From Thermogemmatispora sp042408735 (GTDB lineage: Bacteria > Chloroflexota > Ktedonobacteria > Ktedonobacterales > Ktedonobacteraceae): a stretch of 64,000 nt of DNA. Positions 1 to 8,051 of the stretch are shown one piece after another. The notes beneath the pieces are model-generated. The model ran no database searches, was not told where the DNA came from, and was given only the letters and a program-made list of their open reading frames with translations. Positions within the stretch are counted from its first letter, which is position 1. Every line of letters begins with the position of its first letter. Location of the stretch: contig NZ_JBHOQV010000131.1 of NCBI RefSeq assembly GCF_042408735.1, forward strand, positions 1 to 64,000, given 5' to 3'. The translations under genes and the position numbers were made by a program.

Positions 1-1770
1 ACTCCCCTGGGCGAAATGCTGCGTGCTCTCTACCAACTTGCCGAGCAACTCTATCAGCTCCGGCGCGCGCGAGGCTCGCTGGCTCTCTACGACCTGGGTC
101 GTGGCTGGGCCACCAGCGAAGAAGGTTTCCTGCTGCGTCTGAGCGACGAGCAGCGGCACCGCTCCTATCTCCTGGTTCAGGAGTGTATGATCCTGGCTAA
201 CCAGCTCTTCGCGCAATTCCTGGCCCAGCGCGGCCTGCCGGCCCTCTACCGCAACCACTGCTCCAAGCCGATTGCTCCGACGAGCGAAGCCCTGCGAGAA
301 ATGCTGGAGACTGCCCTGCTGCGGCCGGATCAGGTCAGGCCCGAGCAAGTCAGCGCTACCATCCAGCTCGTTGTTGAGCGCGCCACCTACGCACCGATCT
401 TACGCGGGCACTTCGGCCTGCAGCTGCCGGCCTATCTGCATCTGACCTCACCCCTGCGGCGCTACGCTGATCTGGTCAACCAGCGCATTCTGCTCTCTGC
501 TATCCAGGGAGCCGGTGCCTCCTCCCTACCTCTTGCGCGCGAGGAGCTAGACGAGATCGCCAGCCATCTGAACAAGGTTGAGCGGGACCTGAAAGCGGCG
601 AAGCCGGCCTACTTCCTCTCCCTCTACGAGCAGCAGTTACAGCAGGAGGTTGAGGAGGTACTTGCACAGGGGGGAGGGCGCGCCCGCCCTCTTGCCGGGC
701 TGGACGCGCGCCGCTTTCATAGCCTTGTACGAATCGCGGCCCAATCGCAGCTCCTTCCGCCAGCGGTCGAAGAAGAGATCCTGGCCCGTCTGAATAGCGA
801 CGCCCTTGGACCCCACGATCTCTTCACCCTGCTCTTCCGTTTCCCAACCACCGGCCAGACCTGGGAGCGCGTCAAACAGGCCGCCCTCTCCTCGCTTTGC
901 CGCCGGCCGCAGCATGCGATCAGCCTGCTTGTGATGGGACAACAGATTCTGGGCTGGCAAGCTCCTATCTACGAGGAACAGACCTTTTTTGGGAGGGAGG
1001 GACGGCCCTGGTTTACTGCCAGAGCCAGCCTGCATCTGGGCAACCAGTGTTACTGCTCGGCAACCTATCAAGGCCCACGCAAAGACCGGGCCCGGCAGCT
1101 TGCCAGCCTTGATCTGCTGATCAGGGTAAGCGGTCTCAGACAGGAGCAGGACATCGCTCGTTGGTTGGAGATCGCTTGTGGCCCCTCCTGTCCTGCTTCC
1201 TCAGAGCAAGAGCGGCAGCCCGAAGAGTCCCGTGCGCAAACACTCGCCGAGACGATCAACTACAAGGGGGCCTTGCAAGAATTGGCACATCTCCAGCGTT
1301 GGGGCCTCCCACGCTATCGCCTGCTCGCCCGCAGCGGAGCAGCCCATGCCCCCAGCTTTACGGCGGAGTGCGAGCTGATCATTGGCGGGAAGCGCTATAG
1401 CGCCTGTGGCCACGGCCCGAGCCGGAATCGCGCCGAACAGGCAGCGGCCAGGAGCCTGCTCGAGCATCTGCCTCTGCCGCCCGAGCAGCGCCAGGCCATC
1501 TTGGGACCTTCTGAGCGCTCGGCGATCCGCCTGCTCAATGAATTGCTCCAGCGTCGGCAGATCGGACACGCCGAGTACGCCTATGCGCAGAGCGGGCCAC
1601 CGCAGGAGCCACTCTTTACCTGTAGCTGCACGGTCACTCTCCGCTCTGGCCACTCACTGAGGACTACCGCCCAGGGAAAAACCAAGCGCGCCGCAGCTAG
1701 GGCAGCGGCCCTGGAGATGCTCAAAGCCTTGCACACCCTGGCGGATGAGCAAGGCTTTGAGAACCACTGA
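1..1770 (+). CDS. RNB-family (RNase II/R) ribonuclease with three dsRNA-binding domains, 5' partial
   Basis: The reading frame is open from the first base, so the true start and the N-terminal part of the RNB catalytic domain lie outside the window. The first ~200 residues match the C-terminal half of an RNB exonuclease domain, with the signature HLTSPLRRYADLVNQRIL around bases 436-492. RNase R normally follows this with an S1 domain. Here there is a linker and then three copies of a double-stranded-RNA-binding fold, at about bases 898-1134, 1249-1488 and 1519-1734. Each ends in the basic/Ala-rich helix typical of dsRBDs (for example RNRAEQAAARSLLEHL and TKRAAARAAALEMLKAL). Expected role is processive 3'-5' degradation of structured RNA in the cytoplasm. 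The gene converges on an OsmC gene 28 bp away. Family is confident; the domain count comes from reading the sequence and the first dsRBD is the least certain. Confidence 0.85.
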   Translation, partial: TPLGEMLRALYQLAEQLYQLRRARGSLALYDLGRGWATSEEGFLLRLSDEQRHRSYLLVQECMILANQLFAQFLAQRGLPALYRNHCSKPIAPTSEALREMLETALLRPDQVRPEQVSATIQLVVERATYAPILRGHFGLQLPAYLHLTSPLRRYADLVNQRILLSAIQGAGASSLPLAREELDEIASHLNKVERDLKAAKPAYFLSLYEQQLQQEVEEVLAQGGGRARPLAGLDARRFHSLVRIAAQSQLLPPAVEEEILARLNSDALGPHDLFTLLFRFPTTGQTWERVKQAALSSLCRRPQHAISLLVMGQQILGWQAPIYEEQTFFGREGRPWFTARASLHLGNQCYCSATYQGPRKDRARQLASLDLLIRVSGLRQEQDIARWLEIACGPSCPASSEQERQPEESRAQTLAETINYKGALQELAHLQRWGLPRYRLLARSGAAHAPSFTAECELIIGGKRYSACGHGPSRNRAEQAAARSLLEHLPLPPEQRQAILGPSERSAIRLLNELLQRRQIGHAEYAYAQSGPPQEPLFTCSCTVTLRSGHSLRTTAQGKTKRAAARAAALEMLKALHTLADEQGFENH

Positions 1771-1798
1771 GCGTGTCGAGAGAGCAGGGCACAGAGAC

Positions 1799-2320
1799 TC
1801 AGTCGGAGAGAAGCGTGGCGTGTAAGGGAATGGCTTTCTCGATCGTTTGCCCCACGGGCGAGGTGCGTAGCACATGCTGGTGCAGCTCCTCAAGCACTTC
1901 CTGTGGGGCATCAGCCTTGAGATGGACACGAACATTGATTCCGGAATAGCCGGCGTGTCCCTCGTGCAGGCCAAGAAATACAGGCAGGTCAAGATGACCC
2001 TCTAGCTCAACGCGCAGCTCCTGAATCTGAATGCCGCGTAGGGCCGCATTGGCGGTGTAGCCAATGGCCAGGCAGCTTCCCAGCGCGCCTAGCAGCTGCT
2101 CTACCGGGTTGGGGGCCGTGTCGCTTCCCCCGAGAGCCTTGGGCTCATCGGCATAGCTGGGAGGCAGGTCGCGGATGCGAATCTCGTTGAGAAAACCGCC
2201 TCGCCAGGTCACCTCAGCCTTCCAAAGGGTGTCTCCTGCTTCTGGCTCGTTCTGCAGCTTTGTACGCAGGGTCTCGATAGCAGCGGTATCAACTCCGTTG
2301 ACCGTCGCCGGTGTACTCAC
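1799..2320 (-). CDS. OsmC family protein lacking the second catalytic cysteine
   Basis: A 173-residue OsmC/Ohr-fold protein. The conserved helix with the first redox cysteine is present (NPVEQLLGALGSCLAIGY). The second cysteine, usually in a CPV motif, is replaced by serine (RTSPVGQT), so classical thiol peroxidase chemistry is doubtful. I chose GTG at 2320 because GGAGG sits 5 nt upstream; a TTG four codons earlier would lie inside that Shine-Dalgarno. A consensus-like promoter lies about 50 bp upstream. OsmC proteins detoxify organic hydroperoxides in the cytosol; substrate here is unknown. A second OsmC with both cysteines is encoded at 4317-4754. Confidence 0.88.
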   Translation of the reverse strand: MSTPATVNGVDTAAIETLRTKLQNEPEAGDTLWKAEVTWRGGFLNEIRIRDLPPSYADEPKALGGSDTAPNPVEQLLGALGSCLAIGYTANAALRGIQIQELRVELEGHLDLPVFLGLHEGHAGYSGINVRVHLKADAPQEVLEELHQHVLRTSPVGQTIEKAIPLHATLLSD

Positions 2321-2370
2321 CTGGGCCTCCAAAATTGACTTACTAGATCAAGAAAATCAACTTTTGGGTA

Positions 2371-2399
2371 AGTATACGTCAGACAAGGCTGGCTGTCAA
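2371..2399 (-). promoter_or_regulatory. Sigma-70-like promoter of the OsmC gene
   Basis: On the minus strand TTGACA (2394-2399) is followed by a 17-bp spacer and TATACT (2371-2376). This is a near-consensus housekeeping promoter that would start transcription near 2364, about 45 nt before the GTG at 2320. Confidence 0.75.
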
Positions 2400-2429
2400 G
2401 GGGGGAGGCCAGGAAACCTGCAGGAAAGG

Positions 2430-2470
2430 GCTACCCCACCGGCGCCAGACGGGGAGGCGGGTGGGGTAGC
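2430..2470 (-). terminator. Strong hairpin downstream of the expansin gene
   Basis: GCTACCCCACC (2430-2440) and GGTGGGGTAGC (2460-2470) form a perfect 11-bp stem with a 19-nt loop. It lies 57 bp beyond the expansin stop codon and just before the OsmC promoter. The flank lacks a long U-tract, so it could be a weak intrinsic terminator or an mRNA-stabilising hairpin. Confidence 0.45.
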
Positions 2471-2526
2471 GGGCTGCGAACAGCAAGCGGGCCGGTCTCT
2501 ATTCAGCCAGAAAGGCCCAAGGCCGG

Positions 2527-3945
2527 CTAGCCGGTCGTGTAGGTGACCGGCGTGTAGGCGCTCGGGCAGGACGAACCGCAGCTACTGGGATAGCTGAAGT
2601 AGTAGACGCGGCCATTGTTGATCAATTGATTATTAACGTCGTAGACGCGGATGGCATACTGATTGCCGCCTGGCGTCGTGGGCAGGATGACGTAATCGTT
2701 GCCCATATCGGCATCCATCTGCGCGTGAATCCACGTCCCATTTTGGTAGTAGTCGACCCCGTGAATGCCGTTTGCCAGGTGGGTGATCGAGATTGCCGAC
2801 CAGTAGGGGTTAGCACCCTGCAGGAAAGCGATTTTGATATCGCCGCTATAGTTTGGCGCTGGGATAAACTGCCAGCTGATCTGGCGGTTGTTCCAGGCGT
2901 TAGGATACATATTGCCGACTGGCTGGCCGTTGATCTGGAACTGGTTCAAGGCGCGCTGGACAATGTCCAGATGATAAGGATCATCGCGGCACCAGGCGTT
3001 ACCGTCCTGACAGCTATCGGCCACCACCAGGTCGAGCGTGGCCCCAGTATACTGGTCGTTGACCCAGCTGCCGTTGCGGCAGAAGGGCTGGTTGGGAGCG
3101 CCATCGTTGATGCCGGTACAGTAGGCCCCGATCGTCACGCGCACCCAGCGCCCACAATTGAGGCCGTTGTCGAAGGCACCGATCTTGCTGGCATTCTGGG
3201 CTGAGATCGGGCGTGAGAGATAGGTGCTGTAGTCGCCCGGGGTATTTTGCACGTTGAGGGCTACATAGTAAGCGGAATCGATATAGCCTTCGGGGACGCC
3301 GCAGCCGCCATAGGGACTGCCCACTCCGGAGAACCAGGTAGCGTTACCGGTATGCGTGCCATCCAGCGGCAGGGGGGTGGTCGCGACCACCGGGATCCCC
3401 GGCGTTGGGGTGGTGCTCGCGGTGGCTGTTGGTGTCAAGGCCGGGGTGGGAGTTGTGCCTGCCGTCGGCGTTGGGGTCGGCGTCGGGGTGCTGCCCGGCG
3501 TGGCTGTTGCGCTACTGCCAGCGTTGCAGGCGTTGCCGTTCACAGCGAAGTTGGTTGGGACCGGGTTGCTCGTGGTCCAGGTGCCATTGAAGCCGGGATT
3601 GACGGTCCCGTTAGCCGGCACGTTCCCGTTCCAGCTCGCATTGGTGACGGTCACGTTTTGCCCCGATTGGCTAAAGGTACCGTTCCAGCCCTGGCTGACG
3701 CTCTGGCCACTGGCTGGGAAGGTAAAGGTCAGCGTCCAACTGCTCCAGGCCGAGCCACTCGTGTTCTGGATGACAATGTTGGCGCCGAAGCCCCCGGGCC
3801 ACTGGCTGGTGATGGTGTAGGTAACCTGGCAGTACGAGGCGGCATAGCTGACCCGGGCCCGGCTGAGCAGGCCGGCGAGCGCAGAGCCGATGACCACGAC
3901 TGTCAGGCCAATTAACAGGATGCGCGAGCGTCCTATACTCCTCAT
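2527..3945 (-). CDS. Secreted CBM2-expansin-like protein
   Basis: A 472-residue exported protein. Residues ~8-30 are a hydrophobic signal. Residues 39-140 are a family-2 cellulose-binding module, framed by Cys39 and Cys140 and containing the aromatic and Asn/Gly-rich pattern of CBM2 (WPGGFGANIVIQN). A Thr/Pro linker (~141-193) leads to a double-psi beta-barrel resembling bacterial expansins (ATWFSGVGSPYGGCG; VVADSCQDGNAWC; PYHLDI with the conserved Asp) and a C-terminal beta-sandwich like the expansin CBM63 domain. Expansins loosen cellulose-hemicellulose networks without hydrolysis. Start chosen at ATG 3945 because AAGGAG lies 8 nt upstream; an upstream in-frame ATG at 4002 has no such site. 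The gene stands alone, with no glycoside hydrolase beside it. Confidence 0.85.
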   Translation of the reverse strand: MRSIGRSRILLIGLTVVVIGSALAGLLSRARVSYAASYCQVTYTITSQWPGGFGANIVIQNTSGSAWSSWTLTFTFPASGQSVSQGWNGTFSQSGQNVTVTNASWNGNVPANGTVNPGFNGTWTTSNPVPTNFAVNGNACNAGSSATATPGSTPTPTPTPTAGTTPTPALTPTATASTTPTPGIPVVATTPLPLDGTHTGNATWFSGVGSPYGGCGVPEGYIDSAYYVALNVQNTPGDYSTYLSRPISAQNASKIGAFDNGLNCGRWVRVTIGAYCTGINDGAPNQPFCRNGSWVNDQYTGATLDLVVADSCQDGNAWCRDDPYHLDIVQRALNQFQINGQPVGNMYPNAWNNRQISWQFIPAPNYSGDIKIAFLQGANPYWSAISITHLANGIHGVDYYQNGTWIHAQMDADMGNDYVILPTTPGGNQYAIRVYDVNNQLINNGRVYYFSYPSSCGSSCPSAYTPVTYTTG

Positions 3946-4316
3946 TCCGCTTCTCCTTGCACAGTGTGGCCGGTCGTGAGCCGGGTGGACAGACCAGGGC
4001 AAGCCGCTCAGGTCCCGATGGTATCTGTTCTGCCGCCCGGCTCAGGCGCTTTTGACCCAGTATAGAGGAAAGGCAGCCGACACAGCCAGAGCAGGTAGCA
4101 GTCACCTGCATGACAGTGATCAGGGCGGACCCCCCTCGGGGCACGTTGCCTGAACGGAAAGCCGCGCCTGCCAGCCATGGTACAATACACGGCGAGCAGG
4201 CATCTATTCCCGCCTGCTCGCCTGCTCTCTCGCTGGGCCTGGTGGGGAGGGCGTGTCTCCGGCTCAGCCTGGCTGAGAGGACGAAGGCCATCAAAGACAA
4301 CAAGGGAGGGACGGCA

Positions 4317-4754
4317 ATGACGCTGACTGTAGCGACCCGCTTGCGCCTGGAGGAGGGCCTGACCTTCCTGGCCGAGACGAGCAGCGGTAAGCAGCTGCGG
4401 CTGACGGGGGCTGCTGAGCTGAGTGGCTCGGGGGAAGGATGGCGTCCGATGGAGCTGCTGCCCCTGGCACTGGCCGCCTGCACTGGCATCACAGTTCTTT
4501 CCATTCTACGCAAAAAACGTCTGCAAATTACTTCTTATGAGGTCGTTGTCTCTAGTGAGCGGGCAGAACACCACCCACGTGTCTTTACCGCCTTTCATGT
4601 GGAACACCGTATCGCAGGCTTTGCTCTTGAACAGGAGGTGATTGAACGCGCTATTGAACTGAGCGAAGCGAAGTATTGCCCCGTGAGTGCCATGCTGCGC
4701 ACGGCAGCACCTATCACTCATAGGGTCACCCTCCTGGCCTCCGCCGAGTCATAA
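4317..4754 (+). CDS. OsmC family protein with both redox cysteines
   Basis: A 145-residue OsmC/Ohr-like protein with both expected cysteines: one in LALAACTGITVLS and one in the CPVSAML motif near the C-terminus. It should use cysteine chemistry against hydroperoxides or reactive thiol substrates in the cytosol. ATG 4317 is preceded by GGGAGGG with a 6-nt gap. The open frame extends upstream to 4110, but that part has no conserved features and was excluded. It is transcribed away from the expansin gene. It is distinct from the OsmC at 1799-2320, which has lost one cysteine. Confidence 0.85.
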   Translation: MTLTVATRLRLEEGLTFLAETSSGKQLRLTGAAELSGSGEGWRPMELLPLALAACTGITVLSILRKKRLQITSYEVVVSSERAEHHPRVFTAFHVEHRIAGFALEQEVIERAIELSEAKYCPVSAMLRTAAPITHRVTLLASAES

Positions 4755-4960
4755 GGGCGCCTGGCAAGCCAATCTCTGCGCCCAGGGCGCCAGGAGGCCA
4801 GAGAACCTCTCCGGGGGCCAAAGAGGGGCTGGAAAGAGGCTTGTCAGAGGCTCCTGGAAACGGTATGATAGACGCATCTCGATGCCAACGCTGCAGACAC
4901 AGAATACCGTCGTGGCGGTTCCGGGGCGGGAGGGGAAGCCGGCTCGAAGAGGCGCTGGTC

Positions 4961-4987
4961 AGGAAGGAAGAAAGGAAGGAAGGAAGC
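4961..4987 (+). repeat. (GGAA)n purine microsatellite
   Basis: A run of imperfect GGAA units (AGGAAGGAAG followed by AAAGGAAGGAAGG) lies between the second OsmC gene and the small HTH gene, about 120 bp before its start. The 355-bp gap (4755-5109) holds nothing else I recognise. Confidence 0.7.
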
Positions 4988-5109
4988 ATCGCAGGCCCAA
5001 TGAAGGGCCCCAGACGGGGGCAGCCCTGGGGTGTCTGCTCCCCCTATTCTCCTCTCTGTGCTCGGAAAGCGGCTGTGTCGGACCGGTTGTCTGCGAAGGA
5101 GAGAAGGTT

Positions 5110-5310
5110 ATGGATCGACATCTGGATGTGGAAGAATTGCTCACAATCAGCGAAGTCGCACAGCTCTTGCGGGTCGATGCTACCACGGTCAGACGCTGGG
5201 TGAAGGAGGGCTTGCTGGAAGGGGTACGCCTGCCTCGCGCCAGCCAGCGTCAGAGTTATCGTATCAAGCGCTCGACGCTGGAACGACTCTTAGGAGAGGG
5301 GCAGAAGTAG
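5110..5310 (+). CDS. Small MerR/excisionase-type helix-turn-helix protein
   Basis: A 66-residue protein that is almost entirely one winged-HTH of the HTH_17/excisionase kind: LLTISEVAQLLRVDATTVRRWVKEG, followed by a basic wing and a C-terminal helix. Such proteins bind DNA as small regulators or as recombination directionality factors. No integrase or phage gene is near, so a stand-alone regulator is more likely. ATG 5110 follows an AAGGAGAGAAGG ribosome-binding region. The 457-bp stretch after it (5311-5767) holds no convincing gene. Confidence 0.75.
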   Translation: MDRHLDVEELLTISEVAQLLRVDATTVRRWVKEGLLEGVRLPRASQRQSYRIKRSTLERLLGEGQK

Positions 5311-5699
5311 CGTCGCCGGACGGCTGATGAAGGCCGATCGCTGGCTGGTGGAAGGGAGCATGGAGAGCCAGGGTTGAAGATGACTGGCGGGCAAGCTTGT
5401 GAGCGTGGCGGCTGCCCCTCGGAAAGCGAGTGAGGTGCGGCCTGCGATTGTGGTCAGAGGGACTCTGGTCTTTGTTTGGGTCTGTGTCTCTCTACGACTA
5501 TTTCTCTCCTCTGTTGAGGAAAGGTTGTCTGATTGAAGGGGCGTGTCTCCTGATTGCTCTGGCATCGAGTCGTTTTGCCGGCATTGAGAGGGAGGCAAGA
5601 GCGACCGTAGTGAAGCGAGGCAGGGAACACCCCCTGATCTGTCTTCCTGTGTCCTGATCGTTCTCAACCAGTGTTTTCGGGCCAAGGCTTTCTTTCGAT

Positions 5700-5725
5700 G
5701 CTACCTGGCGAAGGCGCCGGGTAGC
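5700..5725. terminator. Hairpin between HTH and DUF1232 genes
   Basis: GCTACC...GGCG pairs with CGCC...GGTAGC around a short loop, with one mismatch. On the plus strand it is followed by a pyrimidine-rich TTCTCTTCTG. It lies between convergent genes and could terminate either; no clean U-tract is present. Confidence 0.35.
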
Positions 5726-5767
5726 TTCTCTTCTGTGAAGCGGGGAAAAGCCAGGTCCTGACTGATC

Positions 5768-6181
5768 TCAGCGGCTAACGATGAACTGGCGCTTGCTGAG
5801 TACCCAGAACAAGAGGAGGAGAAGGAGAAGGCCAAAGGCCCAGAGGGCCAGGACCAGAAAGACCCCCCCTCCAAAGGGCGACTGCTCCTCGGCCAAGGCG
5901 GCGCGCGCACGCGCGCGGCTCTCCTCGAGGAGAGCGGGCGGCAGCAGCTTGATGGCCAGCAGAATGCCGAGCGGCAAAATGACCAGATCGTCCAGAGAAC
6001 CAATAACTGGAATGCAGTCGGGAATCAGGTCAATGGGACTGAAGGCGTAGCTGAGCAGTCCCAGGAGCAACAGGCGATAGTACCAGGGCAGGCGTGGATC
6101 ACGGTAGGCCAGAATAAGGGCGTAGATTTCTTGCCGCAGTTGGCGGGCACGCGCTCGCCAGCGCGCTCTAAAGGTCCTCAT
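5768..6181 (-). CDS. DUF1232 (YkvA-type) membrane protein
   Basis: A 137-residue protein with the DUF1232 core: a basic N-terminus, then YRLLLLGLLSYAFSPIDLIPD and a second hydrophobic segment (SLDDLVILPLGILLAIKLL), and a third hydrophobic helix near the C-terminus (VFLVLALWAFGLLLLLLLFWVL). The SPIDLIPD motif is the hallmark of the family, whose function is unknown. I chose ATG 6181 because a GGAGAAGGGAGAGGAAG purine tract lies just upstream; the open frame continues further 5' without conserved features. It is probably an inner-membrane protein. Confidence 0.82.
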   Translation of the reverse strand: MRTFRARWRARARQLRQEIYALILAYRDPRLPWYYRLLLLGLLSYAFSPIDLIPDCIPVIGSLDDLVILPLGILLAIKLLPPALLEESRARARAALAEEQSPFGGGVFLVLALWAFGLLLLLLLFWVLSKRQFIVSR

Positions 6182-6483
6182 GCTCTCGCTTCCTCTCCCT
6201 TCTCCTCTACTACTATTATAGCCGGGCACCCGGTATAGGCAACGCGACCGATAGCCATCCCCATCTCTGGCGCTGCGGGCCGTGCCTCGGTAATCCAGTG
6301 GTCGGGGCCGCGCGTATCTCCTCAATGTCAGAGCAGAGAGTGTCGCCAGGGGCGAGAAGGCCGGCCTCGCGAGTGGTAGCCTCTCTCTGTTCTCTCTGCC
6401 TCGATCGGGCTGACCGGCGGGAGGGGCGCAACCGTCGGCAGTCTCCCTGCTCACATACTTCGCTGGAGATGAGGAAGACAAAT

Positions 6484-7257
6484 ATGCTAGATCCCGTGTT
6501 AGATCCACAGTCAAGAATCCATCGAACCGCCGTTCACAGGGAAGAGCCAGAAGCAGGCAAGAGTGCGCCCCCGGCACGTCGTGTCTTTTTGCGCCGCTCA
6601 TTGACAGGGGTGGCGCTGGCTGTGCCGGTTGGAAGCTTGCTGGCGGCCTGCGGCTCCAGCTCGACCATGACAGGCTCCGCCTCGACCCCCACCGCGGTTG
6701 CTAGTTCAGCGGCGACCTCCCCTACACGCATGCTCTCGCTGGCCTCGGTCTCCGATAGCGGCTCGGCCTTTCGCGAGATTATGCAGGACGAGAATGCTCA
6801 CGTGACCTTTCTTCAGCAGGCGCTGACCAAGGCGGGAGTCCAGCCACGCCCCAAGCCAACCTTTAAGAATCTGGAGCAGATGGATCTGCAGTCCTTTGCT
6901 CAGCTAGCGCAGACTTTCGAGAACGTTGGCGTGGGAGCCTATTTGATGGCCGCTCCAGCCATCGCCTCCAAAACCTATCTGGCCGCCGCTGGTTCAATCC
7001 TGACGGTGGAGGCACGCCATGCTGGCTTCCTGGATGCTTTGCTCAGCAAGCCGCTGAGCGCCAACGGCGCCTTCGACAAGCCGCTGTCGCAGGCTGAGAT
7101 TGTGAGCGCCGTTTCTCCTTTCATCGCCGGCCTCAACGGTGGCTCGGACCCCTCGGCCTCCCTCAAGAATGATGCGGCGATTCTGAATTTCGCTCTTCTG
7201 CTGGAGTTCCTTGAGGCCGAGTTTTATAATGTGAACGTTCCGAAATTCTTCAAATAA
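6484..7257 (+). CDS. Ferritin-like domain lipoprotein/Tat-exported protein
   Basis: A 257-residue protein. After ~30 polar residues there is an export signal containing arginine pairs (ARRVFLRRSLTGVALAV) and a lipobox-like LLAAC, suggesting Tat or Sec export with lipid anchoring. A Ser/Thr-rich linker follows. The rest is a ferritin_2-type four-helix domain with ENAH in one helix and VEARHAGFL in another, matching the E/ExxH metal ligands. Members of this group are often annotated as ferritin-like or desiccation-related; iron binding is plausible but not shown. ATG 6484 has GAGGAAG 6 nt upstream, better than ATG 6469, where GGAG abuts the codon. Confidence 0.78.
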   Translation: MLDPVLDPQSRIHRTAVHREEPEAGKSAPPARRVFLRRSLTGVALAVPVGSLLAACGSSSTMTGSASTPTAVASSAATSPTRMLSLASVSDSGSAFREIMQDENAHVTFLQQALTKAGVQPRPKPTFKNLEQMDLQSFAQLAQTFENVGVGAYLMAAPAIASKTYLAAAGSILTVEARHAGFLDALLSKPLSANGAFDKPLSQAEIVSAVSPFIAGLNGGSDPSASLKNDAAILNFALLLEFLEAEFYNVNVPKFFK

Positions 7258-7407
7258 CGCCCTCGCTCTGCTCTCCTCCTTCATCTTTTATCGGCCATAG
7301 CGGGACTTCGATCAGCGGAAGGAGGGGAGGAGGGAGGCACTGAGAGGTGCCGGGGCGGCCCAAGGGAGCCTTTGACTCGACCGGGCCTGGCTGGCGGGTT
7401 GCCCGCA

Positions 7408-7448
7408 GTCCAGGCTTCTCCCTTTGGGCCTGGACCCGGCCCTTTTTT
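7408..7448 (+). terminator. Intrinsic terminator candidate
   Basis: GTCCAGGC (7408-7415) pairs perfectly with GCCTGGAC (7428-7435), followed within 6 nt by a run of six T (7443-7448). It lies 150 bp after the ferritin-like gene and would end its transcript before the nitrate operon. The interval 7258-8051 has no convincing gene. Confidence 0.5.
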
Positions 7449-7714
7449 GGGAGGAAAGCTGGCCAGTCGCGGCCGCTGCCACGGGCGGGCGGCTGGCATG
7501 TGTCCTCGAGAGCCTCAGCCTCCGGCCTTACCCTACCATCCGCCTATGAAACGGCCAGGCGGTGATGCTGGCCCTGCTCCGCTCTGCCGGGCTGCCCGGG
7601 AACGCACCTGCGCCCGCTTCCTTTCCTGAAAGGGGAGCCGTCCCATTTCAGGCGCCTCGGTCTCCCTTCGTAGAGGTCAAGGCGGCAGGCTCTCCCCTCG
7701 CTGAATTGTGCAAT

Positions 7715-7766
7715 ATGTCCAATGAACCAAAAAGAATCTTCGGCTATTCTGCCAATGACTGGACAT
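7715..7766 (+). promoter_or_regulatory. Inverted repeat upstream of the nitrate operon (possible operator)
   Basis: ATGTCCA (7715-7721) and TGGACAT (7760-7766) are exact inverted copies 38 bp apart in a locally AT-rich stretch. The right copy overlaps the candidate -35 element. This could be a regulator site for nitrate or nitrogen control; no specific regulator motif is recognised. Confidence 0.3.
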
Positions 7767-7789
7767 GAAGGCAGATGGTAATCTATATT
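7760..7789 (+). promoter_or_regulatory. Candidate promoter of the nitrate assimilation operon
   Basis: TGGACA (7760-7765), an 18-bp spacer and TATATT (7784-7789). This is the best sigma-70-like match between the upstream terminator and the nitrate reductase gene, and would give a leader of roughly 250 nt. Confidence 0.42.
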
Positions 7790-8051
7790 CGCGATAGGGA
7801 ACTGTGCATCTTGACCAAAGGCTCTGCCGACGGCCACCCTTGGGCGGGCGGAGTGAGCTGACCGACGCAGATCCCACCACAGCGCCGCTGCTGCCTCCGT
7901 TCCTCCGGCCATGCCGCAAGCCGGGAAGGACTCAAGGCCATTGGAGGAACGATGCGCGACTTTGCCTATCCTGCCGAAACGGGGGCAGCCTTGGGACAGA
8001 GCAGATCTGGTCCACCGGGTTGCCTTGCTTCTCACGCCAGGGGGAACAGCC

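Noticed and set aside
5430..5657. A 75-residue plus-strand frame between the HTH and DUF1232 genes
   Set aside because: It has no Shine-Dalgarno, no motif and shadow-like composition.
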